DNA of 64,000 bases from contig JADBYA010000023.1 in NCBI GenBank assembly GCA_020403245.1, positions 1 to 64,000 on the forward strand, written 5' to 3'. Below are positions 61,320-64,000 of the stretch, piece after piece. Numbering within the stretch: position 1 is the first letter of the stretch; each line of letters begins with the position of its first letter. The position numbers were made by a program, and so were the translations under genes. Under the pieces are notes generated by a model, which saw only the letters and a program-made list of their open reading frames with translations, made no database searches and was not told where the DNA came from. Source of the stretch: Flavobacterium sp. (GTDB lineage: Bacteria; Bacteroidota; Bacteroidia; Flavobacteriales; Flavobacteriaceae).

Positions 61320-61700
61320 ATGAAAACGATTAAACTCACAGTTATTTTTGGTATGGTACTAATTTCCAGTAACCTATCCTCACAAGTTATGGCCAATAGT
61401 AAGGAAGACTCATTTCCTGTTGAAATATCAAAAGAGACTTCACGCTACTATTATTACCCAAATCTTCAGGCCTATTTTGATAATTTAAATATGGTCTATT
61501 ATTTTAAAATAAACAATGAATGGCAAACTGCAGAAGAATTACCTGAAAATTATGGTGGCTATTCTCTTTATAATAAAGCTTATGTGATTATTAAGGATTA
61601 CGATGGCGAAAATCCACAACAATTTTTGAACGTTCATAAAAAAATGTACCCCTATAATGCTAAAGGAAGATTTACAAATGCTACGGCATCTAGCGATTAA
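61320..61700 (+). CDS. Small secreted protein of unknown function
   Basis: 126 residues from ATG 61320 (MKTIKLTVIFGMVLISSNLS), which makes a proper signal peptide. The mature part contains SRYYYYPNLQAYFDNLNMVY, WQTAEELPENYGGYSLYN and KKMYPYNAKGRF, tyrosine-rich and typical of small exported Flavobacteriia proteins. The family is not recognised and no neighbour explains its role. Confidence 0.7.
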   Translation: MKTIKLTVIFGMVLISSNLSSQVMANSKEDSFPVEISKETSRYYYYPNLQAYFDNLNMVYYFKINNEWQTAEELPENYGGYSLYNKAYVIIKDYDGENPQQFLNVHKKMYPYNAKGRFTNATASSD

Positions 61701-61796
61701 AATTGGTGTTTTCGAATTTTGTTAAAAATAAATTAAATAAAGAAGACCTTTTTATTTAATCTGTACATTTGAAGCTATTGCAAATTAAACTATAAA

Positions 61797-64000
61797 ATGC
61801 ATAAGCCTTATATTTCTTTTATCATATATTTTCTCCTAATATTTCAAATTAGTATTGCTCAACAACCTGTAAAACCTAATTCGGTTGAAATATACAATCA
61901 AATCCAAAAGTTAAATTTTCTAGGTTCAGTACTTTATATTGCTGCTCATCCCGATGATGAAAATACACGCCTAATTTCTTTTTTATCAAATGATACAAAG
62001 GCACAAACTGCCTATTTATCGATTACTCGAGGAGATGGCGGTCAAAACCTCATTGGTCCTGAACTGCGAGAACTTCTTGGTGTTATTAGAACTCAAGAAC
62101 TCATTGAAGCTCGAAAAATTGATGGTGGCATACAGTTTTTTACTCGTGCTAATGATTTTGGGTATTCAAAAAATCCTGAAGAAACATTACAAATTTGGAA
62201 TAAAGAACAAGTTTTAAGTGATGTTATTTGGACTATTCGCAAATTCCAACCTGATGTTATCATTAACCGTTTTGATCATCGTTCACCAGGAACAACTCAC
62301 GGTCATCATACTTCCTCTGCTATGTTAAGTATTGAAGCATTCGAAAAAGTGAATGATGCAACTGTATTTCCAAATCAATTACAATATGTTTCAACTTGGC
62401 AACCCAAAAGATTGTATTTTAACACTTCATGGTGGTTTTTCGGCAGTAAAGAAAAATTTGAAGCCGCTGATAAAACCAATTTGATTAATCTAAAAATTGG
62501 AACTTATTATTCCTCTTTAGGCAAATCAAATCAGGAAATTGCTGCATTGAGCCGGAGTCGCCATCAATCACAAGGTTTTGGTTCTACAGGAACTAGAGGT
62601 GAAGAAGATGAATATTTAGAGTTGCTTAAAGGGACTATTTCTATCGATAAAACCAATCTTTTTGAAGGAATAGATACCACTTGGAATCGGGTAAATGGCG
62701 GAAAAGCTATTGGAGATATTCTTTCTAATGTTGAAAAAAACTTTGATTTTAAAAATCCAGCCACTTCAATACCTGAATTGGTGAAAGCGTATTCTTTAAT
62801 TGAAAATTTAGAAGACAAACATTGGAAAAACATTAAGTCAGAAGAGATAAAAAAAATAATTGCAGCTTGTGCTGGTTTATATTTAGAAGCTGTTACTGAG
62901 GTACAGGAAGCAACTTTAGGAAGTACTTTAAATATTAAATTGGAAGCCATCAATAGAAGTACTGTTTCAATGAAATTAAAAAGAATAGTCGCCTTTCCGA
63001 TTTATAATTCTGACGATGAGCAAAAAAACACAGATTTAAAATTCAATATTCCTTATTCAAAATATATTACTTTAGAAATTCCAAATGACCTAGAATACAC
63101 CAACCCATATTGGCTCAACCAAAAAGGAACTATTGGTATGTATCATATAGATAACCAAGAAAATATTGGTATTCCAGATGTTTCACGCAATGCAAAAGTT
63201 GGTTTTTGGATTGAAATAAACAGTGTTGACTTTTTTTTTGAACGCTATATCGTCTACAAATACAATGATGATGTAAAAGGTGAAGTTTATCAACCATTAG
63301 ATATTGTTCCTGCTGTAACATCTTCATTGACTGAAAAAGTCTATATTTTTAATAGCGACAAAAGCAAAACCATCACCATAAAAATAAAAGCAGGAAAAGA
63401 CAATATCAAAGGAAATGTAAAATTAGAACTTCCTGCTAATTGGTCTGTTTCACCCCTTGAAATTCCATTTGCTACTAGCAAAAAAGGCGAAGAAGTGTTG
63501 GCTAATTTCACTGTTACACCCTCCAAAGAAGCCAGCGAAATCAATATCAAAAGTATCGTAATTGTGGATGGAAAGCAGTATAATCAAGAAAAAATAGACA
63601 TTAACTATCCACACATTTACAAGCAAATGGTTTTAAAAACAGCAGAAGCCAAAGCCATTCGATTAGAAATTAAAACCAAAAGCAAAAAAATTGCTTATAT
63701 CATGGGCGCTGGCGATGAAGTGCCAAAAAGTTTAGTGCAAATGGGCTATGAAGTTACAATCCTAAAACCAGAAGAAATAAATACAGTAAGACTGAAAGAT
63801 TTTGATGTAGTGATGACCGGAATTAGAGCTTATAATGTGGTTAACGGTTTAGCATCAAAACAAAATATTTTATTGGATTTTGTTAAAAATGGTAAAACCA
63901 TGATGGTGCAATACAATACTACCGATGATTTAGTAACCAAAGACTTGTCACCATTTCCCTTGAAAATTTCGCGTGATAGAGTTACCGAAGAAGACGCTGA
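61797..64000 (+). CDS. PIG-L family deacetylase, cut by the window edge
   Basis: At least 734 residues, open to the last base. Signal peptide (FIIYFLLIFQISIAQQ) then a PIG-L domain: LYIAAHPDDENTRLIS gives the zinc-binding AHPDDE motif, DGGQNLIGPELRELLGVIRT and the later HRSPGTTHGHHTSSA supply the rest. A long C-terminal region with beta-sandwich character (for example KGNVKLELPANWSVSPLEIP) follows. PIG-L enzymes remove acetyl groups from N-acetylglucosamine-type sugars; large exported versions like this are typical of Bacteroidota glycan metabolism. Antisense frames within it are shadows. Confidence 0.9.
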   Translation, partial: MHKPYISFIIYFLLIFQISIAQQPVKPNSVEIYNQIQKLNFLGSVLYIAAHPDDENTRLISFLSNDTKAQTAYLSITRGDGGQNLIGPELRELLGVIRTQELIEARKIDGGIQFFTRANDFGYSKNPEETLQIWNKEQVLSDVIWTIRKFQPDVIINRFDHRSPGTTHGHHTSSAMLSIEAFEKVNDATVFPNQLQYVSTWQPKRLYFNTSWWFFGSKEKFEAADKTNLINLKIGTYYSSLGKSNQEIAALSRSRHQSQGFGSTGTRGEEDEYLELLKGTISIDKTNLFEGIDTTWNRVNGGKAIGDILSNVEKNFDFKNPATSIPELVKAYSLIENLEDKHWKNIKSEEIKKIIAACAGLYLEAVTEVQEATLGSTLNIKLEAINRSTVSMKLKRIVAFPIYNSDDEQKNTDLKFNIPYSKYITLEIPNDLEYTNPYWLNQKGTIGMYHIDNQENIGIPDVSRNAKVGFWIEINSVDFFFERYIVYKYNDDVKGEVYQPLDIVPAVTSSLTEKVYIFNSDKSKTITIKIKAGKDNIKGNVKLELPANWSVSPLEIPFATSKKGEEVLANFTVTPSKEASEINIKSIVIVDGKQYNQEKIDINYPHIYKQMVLKTAEAKAIRLEIKTKSKKIAYIMGAGDEVPKSLVQMGYEVTILKPEEINTVRLKDFDVVMTGIRAYNVVNGLASKQNILLDFVKNGKTMMVQYNTTDDLVTKDLSPFPLKISRDRVTEEDA

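Noticed and set aside
1..64000. tRNA, rRNA or integron integrase gene
   Set aside because: None recognised on either strand; the absence of an integrase in this window does not exclude one elsewhere in the genome.

Overview
The window looks like chromosomal DNA of a Flavobacterium-type member of the Bacteroidota. Base composition is AT-rich. Several genes are preceded by the phylum promoter pattern (TTG, about 20 bases, TAnnTTTG). Three secreted proteins end in type IX secretion sorting domains. The lipid A genes lie in the order lpxD, lpxC-fabZ fusion, lpxA, efp, and there is a fused CcsA/ResB cytochrome c biogenesis protein.

Layout. 1-1.3 kb is a dense block of interleaved intergenic repeats next to a gene remnant. 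1.8-2.6 kb holds an HU-type DNA-binding protein, its terminator, an array of small dyads at about 22-bp spacing and a decayed copy of the HU 3' tail. 2.8-18.4 kb is a co-directional defence island with a type I restriction-modification system (hsdR, hsdS, hsdM) pulled apart by other defence genes. A TIR-APAZ plus short Argonaute pair (SPARTA) sits between hsdR and hsdS. A PD-(D/E)XK-like protein, a GIY-YIG protein and an OLD-family ATPase/nuclease sit between hsdS and hsdM. An EVE-domain McrB and McrC follow hsdM. Most junctions overlap or abut, so the block is probably one transcription unit started by a promoter at 2767-2797.

18.4-24.2 kb and 38.9-43.2 kb are two arrays of small gene cassettes: toxin-antitoxin pairs, Imm27, a type II restriction-modification system, a membrane-anchored nuclease-like protein, a TonB-domain protein and a lipoyl-domain protein. 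In at least seven cassettes the start (GTT plus a few bases) is the inverted complement of the sequence just after the last gene (ending in AAC). The spacers share sequence between the two arrays. This is the geometry expected of integron cassettes bounded by attC-like sites, but no integrase is visible here, so I read the arrays as CALIN-like (clusters of attC sites lacking an integrase).

24.9-38.7 kb holds two type IX-secreted proteins, a two-component system (TPR histidine kinase and LuxR-type regulator), a YoaK-family membrane protein, a VWA-like membrane protein, fabG, and an operon of sigma factor, small membrane protein, Spy/CpxP-like protein, MbnP-like protein, MbnH-like di-haem protein and a YHYH-domain secreted protein.

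43.3-64 kb is mostly housekeeping: sucD, the lipid A cluster with efp, an HD phosphohydrolase, menD, an acetyltransferase, glutathione peroxidase, ccsBA, a DUF2520 protein, kdsC-like, a UbiA prenyltransferase, maf and a PIG-L deacetylase cut by the window edge. No rRNA, tRNA, CRISPR array or intact insertion sequence was seen.
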